Source: Bradyrhizobium sp. NAS80.1
Lineage (GTDB): Bacteria; Pseudomonadota; Alphaproteobacteria; Rhizobiales; Xanthobacteraceae
Direction of reading: 5' to 3'
Assembly: GCF_001908205.1 (NCBI RefSeq)
Contig: NZ_LGHL01000054.1
Span: 1 to 46,791 of the forward strand
Length of the DNA stretch: 46,791 nucleotides
Positions 24,532 through 37,078 of the stretch are shown here, one piece after another. Both the position numbers and the translations under genes were made by a program. The notes under the pieces were generated by a model. It was not told the origin of the DNA and searched no databases. It saw nothing but the letters and a program-made list of their open reading frames with translations. Each line of letters opens with the position of its first letter. Position 1 is the stretch's first letter.

Positions 24532-26040
24532 TCACTGGAGCAGTGCGGCGGCCTTCACGGCCGTCACAGCGGTGTTGTAATTGTTGACGAGTTGCTGGAC
24601 CGAGGCGGCCGACATGTCGAGCACAGGCTTCGGATAGATGCCGAACAGGATCGTCAGCGCGATCAGCGGGAACAGCGTCACGCACTCCCGCAGGGTGAGA
24701 TCCTTGATGCTCATCAGCGACGGCTTGACCAACGCCCCGAACACGACCTTGCGGTAGAGCCAGAGCGCATAGCAGGCCGACAGGATCACGCCGAAGGTGG
24801 CGAAGAACGCGGTCGGGATCGAGACCTTGAAGGTGCCGATCAGCGTCATGAACTCACCGACGAAACCGCTCGTGCCGGGCAGACCGACATTGGCCATGGT
24901 GAAGACCATGAAGGTCAGCGCGTAGAGCGGCATCCGGTTGACGAGGCCGCCATAGGCCGCGATCTCGCGGGTGTGCATGCGGTCGTAGACGACGCCGACG
25001 CAGAGGAACAGCGCGCCGGAGACGATGCCGTGCGAGATCATCTGGAACACGCCGCCGGCGACGCCCTGCATGGTGCCGGCGAAGATGCCCATGGTGACGA
25101 AGCCCATATGCGCGACCGAGGAGTACGCGATCAGCTTCTTCATGTCCTCCTGCATCAGCGCCACCAGCGAGGTGTAGATGATGGCGATAGTCGAGAGCGT
25201 GAAGATCAGCGGCGCGAAGTCATGCGAGGCGAGCGGGAACATCGGCAGCGAGAAGCGCAGGAAGCCGTAGCCGCCCATCTTCAGCAGGATCGCGGCGAGG
25301 ATCACCGAGCCCGCCGTCGGCGCCTCGACGTGCGCGTCGGGCAGCCAGGTGTGCACCGGCCACATCGGCATCTTCACCGCGAAGGAGGCGAAGAAGGCGA
25401 GCCAGGCCCAGGTCTGCAACGACCGCGGCACGGCGGTGTGCATCAGGGTCGGGATGTCGGTGGTGCCGCCGTTCCAGTACAGCGCCATGATGGCGAGCAG
25501 CATCAGGACCGAGCCGAGCAGCGTGTAGAGGAAGAACTTGAACGACGCGTAGACCCGCCGCGGACCGCCCCAGACGCCGATGATCAGGAACATCGGGATC
25601 AGGCCGCCTTCGAAGAACAGGTAGAACAGCAGGAGATCGAGCGCCGAGAAAGTGCCGATCATCAGCGTTTCCAGGATCAGAAACGCCATCATGTATTCGC
25701 GCACCCGGTTCGTGATCGCGGTCCAGCTCGCGATGATGCAGAACGGCATGAGAGCCGTGGTCAGGATCACGAAGGGCAGCGAGATGCCGTCCACACCCAT
25801 GTGGTAGGTGATGCCAGTCGCGAGCCAGTTCGCCTTCTCGACGAACTGGAAGTCAGCGTTCGACGGATCGAAGCGCAGCACCAGGATCGCCGACACCGCG
25901 AAGGTGATCAGCGTGGTCCAGAGCGCGATCCAGCGCGAATTGCGCTTGGCCGCCTCGTCTTCGCCGCGGCTGAGATAGACGATCAGCGCGCCGACCAGCG
26001 GAAGGAACGTCGTGACCGAAAGGATGGGCCAGGTTGTCAT
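24532..26040 (-). CDS. nuoM: NADH-quinone oxidoreductase subunit M
   Basis: This 502-residue antiporter-like subunit (ND4) is marked by [34 protein letters not shown] and [13 protein letters not shown]. It has about 14 membrane helices and forms a proton channel in the membrane arm. It starts directly after the nuoL stop with no intergenic base, so translation is probably coupled. Confidence 0.96.
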   Translation of the reverse strand: MTTWPILSVTTFLPLVGALIVYLSRGEDEAAKRNSRWIALWTTLITFAVSAILVLRFDPSNADFQFVEKANWLATGITYHMGVDGISLPFVILTTALMPFCIIASWTAITNRVREYMMAFLILETLMIGTFSALDLLLFYLFFEGGLIPMFLIIGVWGGPRRVYASFKFFLYTLLGSVLMLLAIMALYWNGGTTDIPTLMHTAVPRSLQTWAWLAFFASFAVKMPMWPVHTWLPDAHVEAPTAGSVILAAILLKMGGYGFLRFSLPMFPLASHDFAPLIFTLSTIAIIYTSLVALMQEDMKKLIAYSSVAHMGFVTMGIFAGTMQGVAGGVFQMISHGIVSGALFLCVGVVYDRMHTREIAAYGGLVNRMPLYALTFMVFTMANVGLPGTSGFVGEFMTLIGTFKVSIPTAFFATFGVILSACYALWLYRKVVFGALVKPSLMSIKDLTLRECVTLFPLIALTILFGIYPKPVLDMSAASVQQLVNNYNTAVTAVKAAALLQ

Positions 26041-28110
26041 TTACTGGCCTCCAAAGCCGAACATGAACCAGGTGATCAGACCGGCGGCACCGATCAGCAT
26101 GGCGAATGCATAGTGATAGAGATAGCCGGTCTGGATCTTCACGACACGGCGGGTGACGTCCAGCACGCGCGCGGAAACGCCGTCGGGCCCGAGGCCGTCG
26201 ATGATGACGCCGTCGCCCTTCTTCCAGAGCTGGTAGCCGATCCACTTCGTCGGACGGACGAAGATGACGTCGTAGAGCTCGTCGAAGTACCACTTGTTGA
26301 GCAGGAACTGGTACAGCATCGGCTGCGTTTTCGCGAGCTCGACCGGCAGGTAAGGCCGGCTGATGTAGAACAGGTACGACACGAGGAAGCCCAGCACCAT
26401 CATCACCGTCGGCAGGAAGGCGATGGTCTCGGGGATGTGGTGCATCTCCTCGATGATGTGCGGGTTCATCTTCACGGACTCGCGGAAGAACTCCTCGATG
26501 CCGTGACCGGCGAACAGCTCCTTGAACGGGAAGCCCGCGACGATCGAGCCGACCGCGAGCACGCCGATCGGGATCAGCATCCAGAGCGGCGCTTCATGCG
26601 CGGCCTCGTAGTGATGCTCGTCATGCGGCTCGCCGTGGAAGGTCTTGAAGATCAGGCGCCAGGAGTAGAACGAGGTCAGGCAGGCAGCGACGATCGTCAT
26701 CAGGAAGCCGTACACCGCGAACGGATTGTGCGAGGCGTAGGCGGACTCGATGATTGCGTCCTTGGAGAAATAGCCGGCGGTCAGCGGGAAGCCGGTCAGC
26801 GCCAGCGTGCCGACCACCATCACCGCGTAGGTGTAGGGGATCTTGCGCCAGAGGCCGCCCATGTTGCGGATGTCCTGCTCGTGGTGCATCGCGTAGATCA
26901 CCGAGCCGGAGCCCAAGAACAAGAGTGCCTTGAAGAAGGCGTGCGTGAACAGGTGGAAGATGCCGACCGAATAGGCCCCCGCTCCCATCGCCACGAACAT
27001 GTAGCCGAGCTGCGAACAGGTCGAGTACGCGACGATGCGCTTGATGTCGTTCTGGACGAGGCCGACGGTCGCGGCGAAGAACGCGGTGGTGGCGCCGAAG
27101 AACATCACGACGGCCTGGGCGGTCGGGGCGAGTTCGAACAGCGGCGACAGGCGCGCCACCATGAAGACGCCCGCGGTCACCATGGTCGCGGCGTGGATCA
27201 GCGCGGAGACCGGGGTCGGGCCTTCCATCGCGTCCGGCAACCAGGTGTGCAGCAGGAACTGCGCCGACTTGCCCATCGCGCCCATGAACAGCAGGAGGCA
27301 GGTCAGGGTCAGCGCGTCGGCGTGCCAGCCGAGGAAGTTGATGGTCTTGCCGGTGAGGCCGGGCGCGGCGTGGAAGATCGTCTCGAAATCGGTCGAGCCG
27401 ACGAGTGCGAAGACCGCGAAGATGCCAAGCGAAAAGCCGAAGTCGCCGACACGGTTGACCACGAAAGCCTTGATCGCCGCCGCGTTCGCCGACGGCTTCT
27501 GGTACCAGAATCCGATCAGCAGGTAGCTGGCCAGACCCACGCCTTCCCAGCCGAAGAACAGCTGCACCAGATTGTCCGCAGTCACCAGCATCAGCATGGC
27601 GAAGGTGAACAAAGAGAGATAGCCGAAGAAACGCGGCCGGTACGGGTCCTCGTCCATGTAACCGATGGAATAGAGGTGCACGAGCGAGGACACGGTCGTC
27701 ACGACAACCAGCATCACGGCGGTGAGCGTGTCGACCCGCAGCGCCCACCAGACCTGGAGGTCGCCGGAGAATATCCAGGGCAGGACCTGGATCCGGGCGT
27801 CGTGATGCATGAAGCCGACATCGACCAGCGTCATCCAGGACAGCGCCGCCGACACGAACAGGAGCCCGGTGGTGATGAGCTCGGCGCCGCGCGAGCCAGC
27901 CGCCGGCGGCTCGACCGGGCCGTGGCCGTGGTCGTCATGAGCGTGATCGTCGTGACCATGGGCGGCCGAGGCGTGAGCATCGCCGTGACCGTGATCGTCG
28001 TGATGCTCGACCGTGTCGCCCGAGGGGTTGCGGCCGTGTGCGCCGACGATCGCGATCAGGCCGGCGAGAATGGCGCCCAGCAGAGGCAGAAAGACAATTG
28101 CCTGAACCAT
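26041..28110 (-). CDS. nuoL: NADH-quinone oxidoreductase subunit L, with a His-rich loop
   Basis: The 689-residue protein is the distal antiporter-like subunit (ND5), with [39 protein letters not shown] and the long C-terminal lateral helix region expected for NuoL. Between the first and second membrane helices it has an Asp/His/Gly-rich stretch with 11 His in residues 36-64 ([25 protein letters not shown]). E. coli NuoL, as I recall it, does not have this. The loop probably faces the periplasm or cytoplasmic edge and could bind metal ions. The gene lies 8 bp after nuoK. Confidence 0.96.
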   Translation of the reverse strand: MVQAIVFLPLLGAILAGLIAIVGAHGRNPSGDTVEHHDDHGHGDAHASAAHGHDDHAHDDHGHGPVEPPAAGSRGAELITTGLLFVSAALSWMTLVDVGFMHHDARIQVLPWIFSGDLQVWWALRVDTLTAVMLVVVTTVSSLVHLYSIGYMDEDPYRPRFFGYLSLFTFAMLMLVTADNLVQLFFGWEGVGLASYLLIGFWYQKPSANAAAIKAFVVNRVGDFGFSLGIFAVFALVGSTDFETIFHAAPGLTGKTINFLGWHADALTLTCLLLFMGAMGKSAQFLLHTWLPDAMEGPTPVSALIHAATMVTAGVFMVARLSPLFELAPTAQAVVMFFGATTAFFAATVGLVQNDIKRIVAYSTCSQLGYMFVAMGAGAYSVGIFHLFTHAFFKALLFLGSGSVIYAMHHEQDIRNMGGLWRKIPYTYAVMVVGTLALTGFPLTAGYFSKDAIIESAYASHNPFAVYGFLMTIVAACLTSFYSWRLIFKTFHGEPHDEHHYEAAHEAPLWMLIPIGVLAVGSIVAGFPFKELFAGHGIEEFFRESVKMNPHIIEEMHHIPETIAFLPTVMMVLGFLVSYLFYISRPYLPVELAKTQPMLYQFLLNKWYFDELYDVIFVRPTKWIGYQLWKKGDGVIIDGLGPDGVSARVLDVTRRVVKIQTGYLYHYAFAMLIGAAGLITWFMFGFGGQ

Positions 28111-28118
28111 GACTGAGC

Positions 28119-28427
28119 TCAGCCCTTCATCAGATTGACGTCCTCAACCGCGATCGAGCCGCGGTTGCGGAAATAGACCACCAGGATGGCGAGACCGATC
28201 GCGGCTTCTGCGGCCGCAACGGTCAGCACCAGCAGCGCGAAGACCTGACCGACGATGTCGCCGAGGAAGGTCGAGAACGCCACGAGGTTGATGTTGACCG
28301 AGAGCAGGATCAACTCGATCGACATCAGGATGACGATGATGTTCTTGCGGTTCAGGAAAATACCGAGAATCCCGAGCGTAAACAGGATCGCGCCGACGGC
28401 AAGATAGTGTCCGATCCCGATCGTCAT
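28119..28427 (-). CDS. nuoK: NadH-quinone oxidoreductase subunit K
   Basis: From ATG 28427, overlapping the nuoJ stop as ATGA, the protein has 102 residues, the standard NuoK (ND4L) length. Three membrane helices carry Glu38 and Glu74, the two buried acids corresponding to Glu36 and Glu72 of E. coli NuoK that are needed for proton pumping. Confidence 0.96.
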   Translation of the reverse strand: MTIGIGHYLAVGAILFTLGILGIFLNRKNIIVILMSIELILLSVNINLVAFSTFLGDIVGQVFALLVLTVAAAEAAIGLAILVVYFRNRGSIAVEDVNLMKG

Positions 28428-29062
28428 TTCACCCACTCCGCCGCATCGGCATCCGAAAGCCCCTGCCCCGACGCCACCTTGCGCATCGCCATCGCCATTT
28501 CGGGCGTGCGCGCGTTCTGAACGTTGATGTCCTGCCGCTTCACGTTCGCCTTGTGCCGCAGCGTCAGCACGATGGCGCCGATCATGGCGACCAGCAGCAC
28601 CATGCCGGCGAGCTGGAAGTAGTGGATGTACTTCGTATAGAGCACGAGCCCGAGCGCCTCGGTGTTGCTGACATTGGTCGGGATCGCCGCTGTGATGGTC
28701 TTGGCGACGCCGGGGTTGATGACCCAGAAGCCGACGGTGAGCAGCAGCTCGAACAGGAAGATGCCCCCTATCACGAGGCCGACCGGCAGGTACTCGATGA
28801 AGCCCTCGCGCAACTCGAGGAAGTCGACGTCAAGCATCATGATCACGAACAGGAACAGCACCGCGACCGCGCCGACATAGACGACGATCAGGATCATCGC
28901 CAGGAATTCGGCGCCCATCAGCACGAACAGGCCGGAGGCGTTGACGAAGGCCAGGATCAGGTACAGCACGGAGTGCACGGGATTGCGCGAGACAATCACC
29001 ATCACCGCCGAGGCGACACAGACGCCGGCGAACAGATAGAAGAAAAGCGCGGGAAGGATCAT
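28424..29062 (-). CDS. nuoJ: NADH-quinone oxidoreductase subunit J
   Basis: This 212-residue ND6 subunit has five membrane helices, including the [20 protein letters not shown] helix (third helix with the conserved Tyr-Gly pi-bulge region). The C-terminal tail of about 45 residues after the last helix is polar. It overlaps nuoK by 4 bp and follows nuoI by 9 bp. Confidence 0.96.
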   Translation of the reverse strand: MILPALFFYLFAGVCVASAVMVIVSRNPVHSVLYLILAFVNASGLFVLMGAEFLAMILIVVYVGAVAVLFLFVIMMLDVDFLELREGFIEYLPVGLVIGGIFLFELLLTVGFWVINPGVAKTITAAIPTNVSNTEALGLVLYTKYIHYFQLAGMVLLVAMIGAIVLTLRHKANVKRQDINVQNARTPEMAMAMRKVASGQGLSDADAAEWVK

Positions 29063-29071
29063 GCCCTCACC

Positions 29072-29566
29072 TCACCGGTACGGCGCGTCGAGCTCGATCG
29101 CTTTCGCGATCTCGCGTTCCCAGCGGTCGCCGTTGGCGAGCAGCTTGGCCTTGTCATAGAACAGTTCCTCGCGGGTCTCGGTCGCGAACTCGAAGTTCGG
29201 ACCTTCGACGATGGCGTCGACCGGACAGGCCTCCTGGCAGAGGCCGCAATAGATGCACTTCACCATGTCGATGTCGTAACGCACGGTGCGGCGGGTGCCG
29301 TCGTTGCGGCGCGGGCCGGCCTCGATGGTGATGGCCTGCGCCGGGCAGATCGCCTCGCACAGCTTGCAGGCGATGCAGCGCTCTTCGCCGTTCGGATAGC
29401 GGCGCAGCGCGTGCTCGCCGCGGAAGCGCGGTGAGATCGGCCCCTTCTCGAACGGATAGTTCAGCGTCGGCTTCGGCTGGAAGAAATAGCGCATGGCGAG
29501 AAAGAACGCCGAGACGAATTCCGACAGCAGAAGCGAGCGTGCAGTGGCGTTGATGTTGATACCCAT
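29072..29566 (-). CDS. nuoI: NADH-quinone oxidoreductase subunit I
   Basis: From ATG 29566 the protein has 164 residues. It carries two 4Fe-4S motifs, [12 protein letters not shown] (Cys64, 67, 70, 74) and [12 protein letters not shown] (Cys104, 107, 110, 114), which hold clusters N6a and N6b and pass electrons to NuoB. The frame is open far upstream, through antisense of nuoH sequence; the start at 29566 gives the family N-terminus and lies 8 bp after nuoH. Confidence 0.96.
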   Translation of the reverse strand: MGININATARSLLLSEFVSAFFLAMRYFFQPKPTLNYPFEKGPISPRFRGEHALRRYPNGEERCIACKLCEAICPAQAITIEAGPRRNDGTRRTVRYDIDMVKCIYCGLCQEACPVDAIVEGPNFEFATETREELFYDKAKLLANGDRWEREIAKAIELDAPYR

Positions 29567-29574
29567 GACGGCCC

Positions 29575-30642
29575 TCACTTCGGCGCGATGCCGGCGAAAT
29601 GCAGCACGCCGGCCACCACGATCACCATCGCCAGCGACAGCGGCAGGAACACCTTCCAGCCGAGGCGCATCAGTTGATCGTAGCGGTAGCGCGGCACGAT
29701 CGCCTTCGCCATCGCGAACAGGAAGAACATGAAGAACAGCTTCAGCGAGAACCAGATGATCCCCGGCACCCAGTTGAAGGGCGGCAGATCGACCGGCGGC
29801 AGCCAGCCTCCGAGGAACAGGATCGTCGCCATCGCGCACATCGTGACGATCGCAACATACTCGCCGAGCATGAACAGCAGGTACGGCGTCGAGCCGTATT
29901 CGACCATGAAGCCGGCGACGAGCTCGGATTCCGCTTCGACGAGGTCGAAGGGCGGACGGTTGGTTTCCGCCAGCGCCGAGACGTAGAAGACGACGAACAT
30001 CGGGAACAGCGGCCACACATACCAGTTCAGGATGGTGAGCTGCGGCAGCCCGATCAGGCTGGCAAGGCCGCGTGCATGCTGGGCCTCGACCACGGCCGTG
30101 AGGTTCAGCGTGCCGGCGCAGAGCAGCACCGTGATGATGACGAAGCCGATCGAGACCTCGTAGGACACCATCTGCGCCGCCGAGCGCAGCGCGGCCAGGA
30201 ACGGATACTTCGAGTTCGACGACCAGCCGGCCATGATGATGCCGTAGATCGACAGCGACGAGATCGCGAAGATGAAGAGGATGCCGACATTGATGTCGGA
30301 GATCACCCAGCCGAGATTGGTCGGGATCACCGCCCAGGCGGCGAGTGCGAGCACGCACGACACCAGCGGCGCGAGCAGGAACACGCCCTTGTTGGAGCCG
30401 GACGGAATGATCGGTTCCTTCAGCACGAACTTCAGCAGGTCCGCGAAGGACTGCAGCAGGCCCCATGGGCCGACCACGTTCGGACCGCGGCGGATCTGCA
30501 CCGCCGCCCAGATCTTGCGGTCGGCGAGCAGGATGTAGGCGATCGCGACCAGGAGGACGACGAGCACCAAGACGCTCTCCGCGACCATGATGATCAGCGG
30601 CCAGAGGAAACCGGTCCAGAATGCGCTTTCGAAGAATTCCAT
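29575..30642 (-). CDS. nuoH: NADH-quinone oxidoreductase subunit H
   Basis: This 355-residue ND1 subunit has eight to nine membrane helices. [20 protein letters not shown] and [20 protein letters not shown] are the invariant segments that line the quinone tunnel and the E-channel. It links the hydrophilic arm to the membrane arm. It starts 10 bp after nuoG. Confidence 0.96.
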   Translation of the reverse strand: MEFFESAFWTGFLWPLIIMVAESVLVLVVLLVAIAYILLADRKIWAAVQIRRGPNVVGPWGLLQSFADLLKFVLKEPIIPSGSNKGVFLLAPLVSCVLALAAWAVIPTNLGWVISDINVGILFIFAISSLSIYGIIMAGWSSNSKYPFLAALRSAAQMVSYEVSIGFVIITVLLCAGTLNLTAVVEAQHARGLASLIGLPQLTILNWYVWPLFPMFVVFYVSALAETNRPPFDLVEAESELVAGFMVEYGSTPYLLFMLGEYVAIVTMCAMATILFLGGWLPPVDLPPFNWVPGIIWFSLKLFFMFFLFAMAKAIVPRYRYDQLMRLGWKVFLPLSLAMVIVVAGVLHFAGIAPK

Positions 30643-30652
30643 CAGATCACGC

Positions 30653-32728
30653 TCACTCCGCTGCGGTCAGCATCTGCCCGGAGGCAAGCCGCGAGCATTC
30701 CGCCATCACGGCGGACGCACGCGCGATTGGGTTGGTCAGGTAGAAGTCCTCGACCAGCGGCTTGAATGGCGCCTTCTCCGGCGTGCCGCCCTTCCCCGCC
30801 AGCTTCTTGATCTGGTCGGCCGAGCCGGCCTCGATCTGGTCGAGACGGATCAGATGCGGCACGGCCTTGAAGATCGCCTGGCGCAGGGCCGCGAGCGAGT
30901 CGTAGCCGAGCTTCTTGCCGAGCGCCTCCGACAGCGCACGAACGATCGCCCAGTCCTCGCGGGCTTCGCCCGGCGGGAACGCGGCGCGTCCGGTCATCTG
31001 CGCGCGGCCTTCGGTGTTGACGTAGATCGCGGACTTCTCGGTGTAGGCCGCCGCCGGCAGGATTACGTCGGCGCGGTGCGCGCCGCGGTCACCATGGGTG
31101 CCGATATAAACGACGAAGGTGCCGTCCGGCGCCTTGATCTCGTCGGCGCCGAGCAGGAACAGCAGGTCCAGCGTGCCGAACGTCGTCATCTGCGCCGCGT
31201 TCAGGCCACCCTGACCGGCCGTAAAGCCGATATCGAGCGCACCGACGCGCGAAGCGGTCTCGTGCAGCACGGCAAAACCATTCCAGCCGTCCTTCACCGC
31301 GCCGACATCGAGCGCGAGCTTGGCGGCGGCCGCGAGAATGGCGGCGCCGTCGTGGCGCGAGGCCGCGCCCGCGCCGACCAGGATGATCGGGTGCTTGGCG
31401 TTCTTGAGCACGTCCATGAAGGAGTGCTTGCCGGCCGCGAGCTCGCCGAGCGTCTCGGTGCCCGCGCCGAGATGGTCATAGTCGTAGGTCAGATCGGCCT
31501 TGGCGCCGATCACGCCGACCTTGAAGCCGCCGGCGCGCCAGCGCTTGCGGATGCGGGCGTTGAACACGGCCGCCTCCTTGCGCGGATTGGCGCCGATGAT
31601 GAGCAGCGCGTCGGCCTGCTCGACGCCGACGAGCGTCGGATTGAAGATGTAGCAGCCGCGGCCGAGCGCGGGATCGAAGGCGTCGCCGCCCTGCACCGCC
31701 AGATTGGTCGAGCCGTATTTCGCCAGGAGATCCTTCAGCGCGAACATCTCCTCGACGCCGGCGAGGTCGCCGGCGATCGCGCCGATGCGCTTGCCGTCGG
31801 TGCGCGCCGCCTTCGCAGCGATCGCCGCAAAAGCTTCCGTCCAGCTCGCCGCACGCAGCTTGCCGGCCTCGCGGATATAGGGGCGGTCGAGGCGCTGGGT
31901 GCGCAGGCCATCGACGATGTGGCGGGTCTTGTCGGAGATCCACTCCTCGTTCACGGCCTCGTTGATGCGCGGCAGCACGCGCATCACCTCGCGGCCGCGG
32001 GTGTCGACGCGGATCGCCGAGCCGATGCCGTCCATCACGTCGATGGACTGGGTCTTGCCGAGCTCCCAGGGGCGCGCCGCGAAAGCATAGGGCTTCGAGG
32101 TCAGCGCACCGACCGGGCAGATATCGACGAGATTGCCCTGCAATTCCGACGTCAGCGCGTGCTCGAGATAGGTCGTGATCTCCATGTCCTCGCCGCGGCC
32201 GGTCGCGCCCATCTCGGGGGCGCCCGCGACTTCCGCCGAGAAGCGGACGCAGCGCGTGCACTGGATACAGCGGTTCATCGAGGTCTTGACCAGCGCGCCG
32301 AGATACTTGTCCTCAACCGCGCGCTTGTTCTCGGCGAAGCGGCTGGTGTCGACACCATAGCCCATCGCCTGGTCCTGCAGATCGCACTCGCCGCCCTGGT
32401 CGCAGATCGGGCAGTCCAGCGGATGGTTGATGAGCAGGAACTCCATCACGCCTTCGCGTGCCTTCTTCACCATCGGCGAACGGGTGGAGATTTCCGGCGG
32501 CTCGCCCTTGGGGCCCGGACGGCAGTCGCGCACGCCCCAGGCGCAGCTCGCGACCGGCTTCGGGCCGCCCTTCACCTCGACGAGGCACATCCGGCAATTG
32601 CCGGCGATCGACAGGCGCTCGTGATAGCAGAAGCGCGGAATCTCGGCGCCCGCGGCTTCGCACGCCTGCAGCAGCGTGTACTCCGGCGGGACATCGATCT
32701 CTTTGCCGTCGATGATGAGCTTGGTCAT
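30653..32728 (-). CDS. nuoG: NADH-quinone oxidoreductase subunit G
   Basis: The 691-residue protein has an N-terminal 2Fe-2S domain (Cys34, 45, 48, 62), then the N5 site with its His ligand ([18 protein letters not shown]; His102, Cys106, 109, 115), the N4 site ([10 protein letters not shown] and later CPVGALTSK) and a molybdopterin-oxidoreductase-like domain that does not bind cofactor in this family. Length is close to the mitochondrial 75-kDa type, shorter than the 900-residue E. coli form. It starts 5 bp after nuoF. Confidence 0.96.
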   Translation of the reverse strand: MTKLIIDGKEIDVPPEYTLLQACEAAGAEIPRFCYHERLSIAGNCRMCLVEVKGGPKPVASCAWGVRDCRPGPKGEPPEISTRSPMVKKAREGVMEFLLINHPLDCPICDQGGECDLQDQAMGYGVDTSRFAENKRAVEDKYLGALVKTSMNRCIQCTRCVRFSAEVAGAPEMGATGRGEDMEITTYLEHALTSELQGNLVDICPVGALTSKPYAFAARPWELGKTQSIDVMDGIGSAIRVDTRGREVMRVLPRINEAVNEEWISDKTRHIVDGLRTQRLDRPYIREAGKLRAASWTEAFAAIAAKAARTDGKRIGAIAGDLAGVEEMFALKDLLAKYGSTNLAVQGGDAFDPALGRGCYIFNPTLVGVEQADALLIIGANPRKEAAVFNARIRKRWRAGGFKVGVIGAKADLTYDYDHLGAGTETLGELAAGKHSFMDVLKNAKHPIILVGAGAASRHDGAAILAAAAKLALDVGAVKDGWNGFAVLHETASRVGALDIGFTAGQGGLNAAQMTTFGTLDLLFLLGADEIKAPDGTFVVYIGTHGDRGAHRADVILPAAAYTEKSAIYVNTEGRAQMTGRAAFPPGEAREDWAIVRALSEALGKKLGYDSLAALRQAIFKAVPHLIRLDQIEAGSADQIKKLAGKGGTPEKAPFKPLVEDFYLTNPIARASAVMAECSRLASGQMLTAAE

Positions 32729-32733
32729 TCTTC

Positions 32734-34059
<1,326 letters not shown>

Positions 34060-34074
34060 TTCAGTGCTTTCCGA

Positions 34075-34239
34075 TCAACGGTTGGCCTGCTTGTAGGCAA
34101 GCCCGGCGGCGCAGACACCAAAGGTCAGCGCCCAGAGCAGACTGGATTCCAGCGACGCGTTCAGCGAGAAGCGCTGCAGCAGGAAGATGAAAGCCGCCGC
34201 CACGGCGGCGTGCATGGCAACGAAGCCCCATTTCTTCAT
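34075..34239 (-). CDS. Small two-helix membrane protein inside the nuo operon
   Basis: From ATG 34239, preceded by GAGGGG, the product has 54 residues. There are two hydrophobic segments, about residues 6-22 (FVAMHAAVAAAFIFLLQ) and 30-48 (LESSLLWALTFGVCAAGLA), joined by a short polar turn. An upstream start at 34281 would overlap the nuoE stop and add 14 polar residues. I do not recognise a family. Its place between nuoE and nuoF, in the same direction with gaps of 41 and 15 bp, means it is almost surely cotranscribed with complex I. It could be an accessory or assembly factor, but nothing in the sequence proves this. Confidence 0.7.
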   Translation of the reverse strand: MKKWGFVAMHAAVAAAFIFLLQRFSLNASLESSLLWALTFGVCAAGLAYKQANR

Positions 34240-34280
34240 GGCGCCGCCCCTCTCTGTCGTCGGCGTCGAGAGCCCACGCA

Positions 34281-34892
34281 TCAGGTGCTCTCCTTCAGCG
34301 TGGTCGGTCCGGTGATCGGCGCCGAGAACTGGCGGCCGTTCTGCGGACCGGGCTTGGGCGGATTGCCGGAGGCAAAGCCGTCGAGCACCTTGCCAAAGCT
34401 TTCCTTGGTCAGGTCCTCATAGGTGTCCTTGCCGATCAGCACCATCGGCGCGTTCACGCAGGCGCCCAGGCACTCCACCTCTTCCCAGCTGAAGTTGCCG
34501 TCCTTGGAGAGATGGAAGGGCTCGTGATGGATCCGGTGCTCGCAAACGTGGATCAGATCCTCGGCGCCGCGCAGGCGGCACGGCGTGGTGCCGCAGACCT
34601 GGACGTGGGCCTTCTTGCCCACGGGTGCGAGCTGGAACATCGTGTAGAAGGTCGCGACCTCAAGCACGCGGATATAGGGCATGTCGAGCATGTCGGCGAT
34701 GACGCGGATCGCGGCTTCCGAGACCCAGCCGTCGTGCTGTTCCTGCGCCCGCCAGAGGATGGCGATGACCGCGGAGGCCTGGCGTTCGGCCGGGTATTTC
34801 GCGATCTGCTGCCTGGCGAACGCGAGGTTCTCCTCCGTGAACGCAAAGCTCGCGGGCTGGACTTCCTTCGGTGCTAATCGGCGGACGGACAT
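34281..34892 (-). CDS. nuoE: NADH-quinone oxidoreductase subunit E
   Basis: The 203-residue 24-kDa-type subunit has a thioredoxin-like 2Fe-2S domain with ligands Cys100 and Cys105 ([15 protein letters not shown]) and Cys141 and Cys145 ([11 protein letters not shown]), holding cluster N1a. It works with NuoF in NADH oxidation. It follows the FkbM methyltransferase gene by 10 bp. Confidence 0.96.
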   Translation of the reverse strand: MSVRRLAPKEVQPASFAFTEENLAFARQQIAKYPAERQASAVIAILWRAQEQHDGWVSEAAIRVIADMLDMPYIRVLEVATFYTMFQLAPVGKKAHVQVCGTTPCRLRGAEDLIHVCEHRIHHEPFHLSKDGNFSWEEVECLGACVNAPMVLIGKDTYEDLTKESFGKVLDGFASGNPPKPGPQNGRQFSAPITGPTTLKEST

Positions 34893-34902
34893 CTCTTATC
34901 TC

Positions 34903-35880
34903 TCACTGCATACGGCGCGCGGTCTTGGCGTTCAGAATCTTGGCATTCAGGGCATCGATCCTGTCCTGCCAGAACGCGCTTGCGGTGCCGAAAACGTTGT
35001 AGCCGACGTGGGTCGAGACCTTGATGCGGTCGAGGATCGACAGCTCGGTCACGGTCTCCATCCGGTTGCTGCGCGGATCGAACACGATCAGCTTCAGCGG
35101 GGTCTGTTCGAGGATGTAGCGCGACACGGCATGAGAGCGGTCGCTGCCGTGCTCCTCGCACATGATCACGCTGTCGGCCTCGAGCAGCCGGGCGCCGCCC
35201 TTGATCGCTTCGATCTCGACGCCTTCGACGTCGAGCTTGATCAGGAACCTGCCGGTGCCTGCGACCTTGCCGTCGTCGATGAGGTCGTCGAGCGCGATGA
35301 CTGGCACTTCCTCGCCGCCCGCCGACGCATCACCGGCGATGCTGAAGGCCTCGTGCTTGGTACCGGACAGCCGCGCGGTGCCGCGGGCCGCGCCGATCGC
35401 GCATTTCATGGTCTCGAAGCGGTTGCCGTTGACGCGCGCGTTGTTGGCGAGCTTCGGATAGTTCTGCCCCGACGGCTCGATCGCAATCGCCTTGTGCGAG
35501 CCGAACGGCTTGCTCGATACCAGCACCGACCAGTAGCCGTAATTGGCGCCGCAATCGAGCAGCGTGTAGTCGACATCGACGGAGTCGGCAAACAGGATCT
35601 CGAGCTCGTCTTCGTAATTGTAGGAACGGTTGAGCAGCTTGCTCCAGTAGCCGTCGCCATACGGGAACTCGAACACCGCGTCGGGATTGAGCCTGATCGC
35701 GATGTTGCGCTCGGGCAGCGTTTTCCGCAGCAGGTTCGCGCAGGCAATGTAGCCCATATGCGAGAAGTGCGACGAGATCTTTGATCCCGTCACCAGCGCC
35801 AAGGCAGCCGTCCGCTCCCACAGGTTGGCCCCTTCAAGGGCCCCCGAGGCACGGTCAAACTGGATTGGCGCCTGCGCCAT
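34903..35880 (-). CDS. FkbM-family methyltransferase encoded within the nuo operon
   Basis: From ATG 35880 the protein has 325 residues. It has the SAM-binding motif I LLDCGANYGYWSVL (107-120), the acidic end of strand 2 in AIAIEPSGQN, and the FkbM hallmark FLIKLDVEGVEIEAIKGG (212-229). There is no signal peptide. FkbM enzymes are mostly O-methyltransferases acting on sugars or secondary metabolites, and it is not a known complex I subunit. Its start overlaps the nuoD stop by one base (TGATG), and nuoE follows 10 bp later, so it must be translated as part of the nuo message. Upstream extension of the frame lies in nuoD antisense-like sequence and is not used. The substrate is unknown; complex I, quinone or an unrelated envelope glycan are all possible. 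Confidence 0.9.
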   Translation of the reverse strand: MAQAPIQFDRASGALEGANLWERTAALALVTGSKISSHFSHMGYIACANLLRKTLPERNIAIRLNPDAVFEFPYGDGYWSKLLNRSYNYEDELEILFADSVDVDYTLLDCGANYGYWSVLVSSKPFGSHKAIAIEPSGQNYPKLANNARVNGNRFETMKCAIGAARGTARLSGTKHEAFSIAGDASAGGEEVPVIALDDLIDDGKVAGTGRFLIKLDVEGVEIEAIKGGARLLEADSVIMCEEHGSDRSHAVSRYILEQTPLKLIVFDPRSNRMETVTELSILDRIKVSTHVGYNVFGTASAFWQDRIDALNAKILNAKTARRMQ

Positions 35881-37076
35881 CACCGATCGACCTCTCCGAA
35901 CACGATGTCGAGCGAGCCGAGGATCGCCGAGACGTCGGCAAGCAGATGACCGCGGCAGATGTGATCCATCGCCTGGAGATGGGCAAAGCCCGGCGCGCGG
36001 ATCTTGCACTTGTAGGGCTTGTTGGTGCCGTCAGAGACGAGATAGACGCCGAACTCGCCCTTCGGCGCCTCGACCGCGGCGTAGACTTCGCCGGCCGGCA
36101 CGCGAACACCTTCGGTGTAGAGCTTGAAGTGGTGGATCAGCGCTTCCATCGAGCGCTTCATCTCGCCACGACGCGGCGGAGCGACCTTGTTGTCCTCGAC
36201 GACGACGGGCCCCTTCCCGTCCGGCGCGTTCAGCTTCTGGATGCACTGCTTCATGATGCGCACGGACTGGCGCATCTCTTCCATGCGGATCAGATAGCGG
36301 TCGTAGCAGTCGCCGTTCTTGCCGATCGGAATGTCGAAATCCATTTCGGCGTAGCACTCATAAGGCTGCGACTTGCGCAGGTCCCAGGCCGCGCCCGAGC
36401 CACGCACCATCACGCCCGAGAAACCCCACTCCCAGGCTTCCTTCAGCGGCACCACGCCGATGTCGACGTTGCGCTGCTTGAAGATGCGGTTGGCGGTGAG
36501 CAGGCGATCGAGGTCATCGACCACTTTCAGGAACGGATCGCACCAGGCGTCGATATCGTCGATCAGCTTTTGCGGCAGGTCCTGATGCACGCCGCCGACG
36601 CGGAAGAAGGCTGCGTGCATACGGCTGCCCGAGGCGCGCTCGTAAAACACCATCAGCTTCTCGCGCTCTTCGAAGCCCCACAGCGGCGGGGTCAGCGCGC
36701 CGACGTCCATCGCCTGCGTGGTGACGTTGAGCAGATGCGACAGAATGCGACCGATCTCGCAGTAGAGCACGCGGATGAGCTGGCCGCGGCGCGGCACCTC
36801 GATGCCGAGCAGCTTTTCGGCCGCAAGGCAGAAGGCGTGCTCCTGGTTCATCGGCGCGACGTAGTCGAGCCGATCGAAATACGGGATCGCCTGGAGATAG
36901 GTCTTCTGCTCGATCAGCTTCTCGGTGCCGCGGTGAAGCAGGCCGATATGCGGGTCGACACGGGCGACGACCTCGCCGTCCAATTCGAGCACGAGACGCA
37001 ACACACCATGGGCCGCCGGATGCTGCGGTCCAAAATTGATGGTGAAATTTCGGAGGTTCTCAGGTTGTTCGTTCAT
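35880..37076 (-). CDS. nuoD: NADH-quinone oxidoreductase subunit D
   Basis: The 398-residue 49-kDa-type subunit is separate from NuoC, as in most alphaproteobacteria. It begins [20 protein letters not shown], contains [15 protein letters not shown] (Arg49) and ends [12 protein letters not shown]. It forms the quinone-binding site with NuoB. It follows nuoC by 2 bp and overlaps the methyltransferase gene by one base. Confidence 0.96.
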   Translation of the reverse strand: MNEQPENLRNFTINFGPQHPAAHGVLRLVLELDGEVVARVDPHIGLLHRGTEKLIEQKTYLQAIPYFDRLDYVAPMNQEHAFCLAAEKLLGIEVPRRGQLIRVLYCEIGRILSHLLNVTTQAMDVGALTPPLWGFEEREKLMVFYERASGSRMHAAFFRVGGVHQDLPQKLIDDIDAWCDPFLKVVDDLDRLLTANRIFKQRNVDIGVVPLKEAWEWGFSGVMVRGSGAAWDLRKSQPYECYAEMDFDIPIGKNGDCYDRYLIRMEEMRQSVRIMKQCIQKLNAPDGKGPVVVEDNKVAPPRRGEMKRSMEALIHHFKLYTEGVRVPAGEVYAAVEAPKGEFGVYLVSDGTNKPYKCKIRAPGFAHLQAMDHICRGHLLADVSAILGSLDIVFGEVDR

Positions 37077-37078
37077 GA

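Noticed and set aside
24592..28116. Very long open frame (about 1170 codons) on the plus strand, antisense to nuoM and nuoL
   Set aside because: It is a codon-bias shadow of GC-rich genes: the protein is Arg/His/Asp/Glu-rich without domains, and the sense strand encodes clear complex I subunits.
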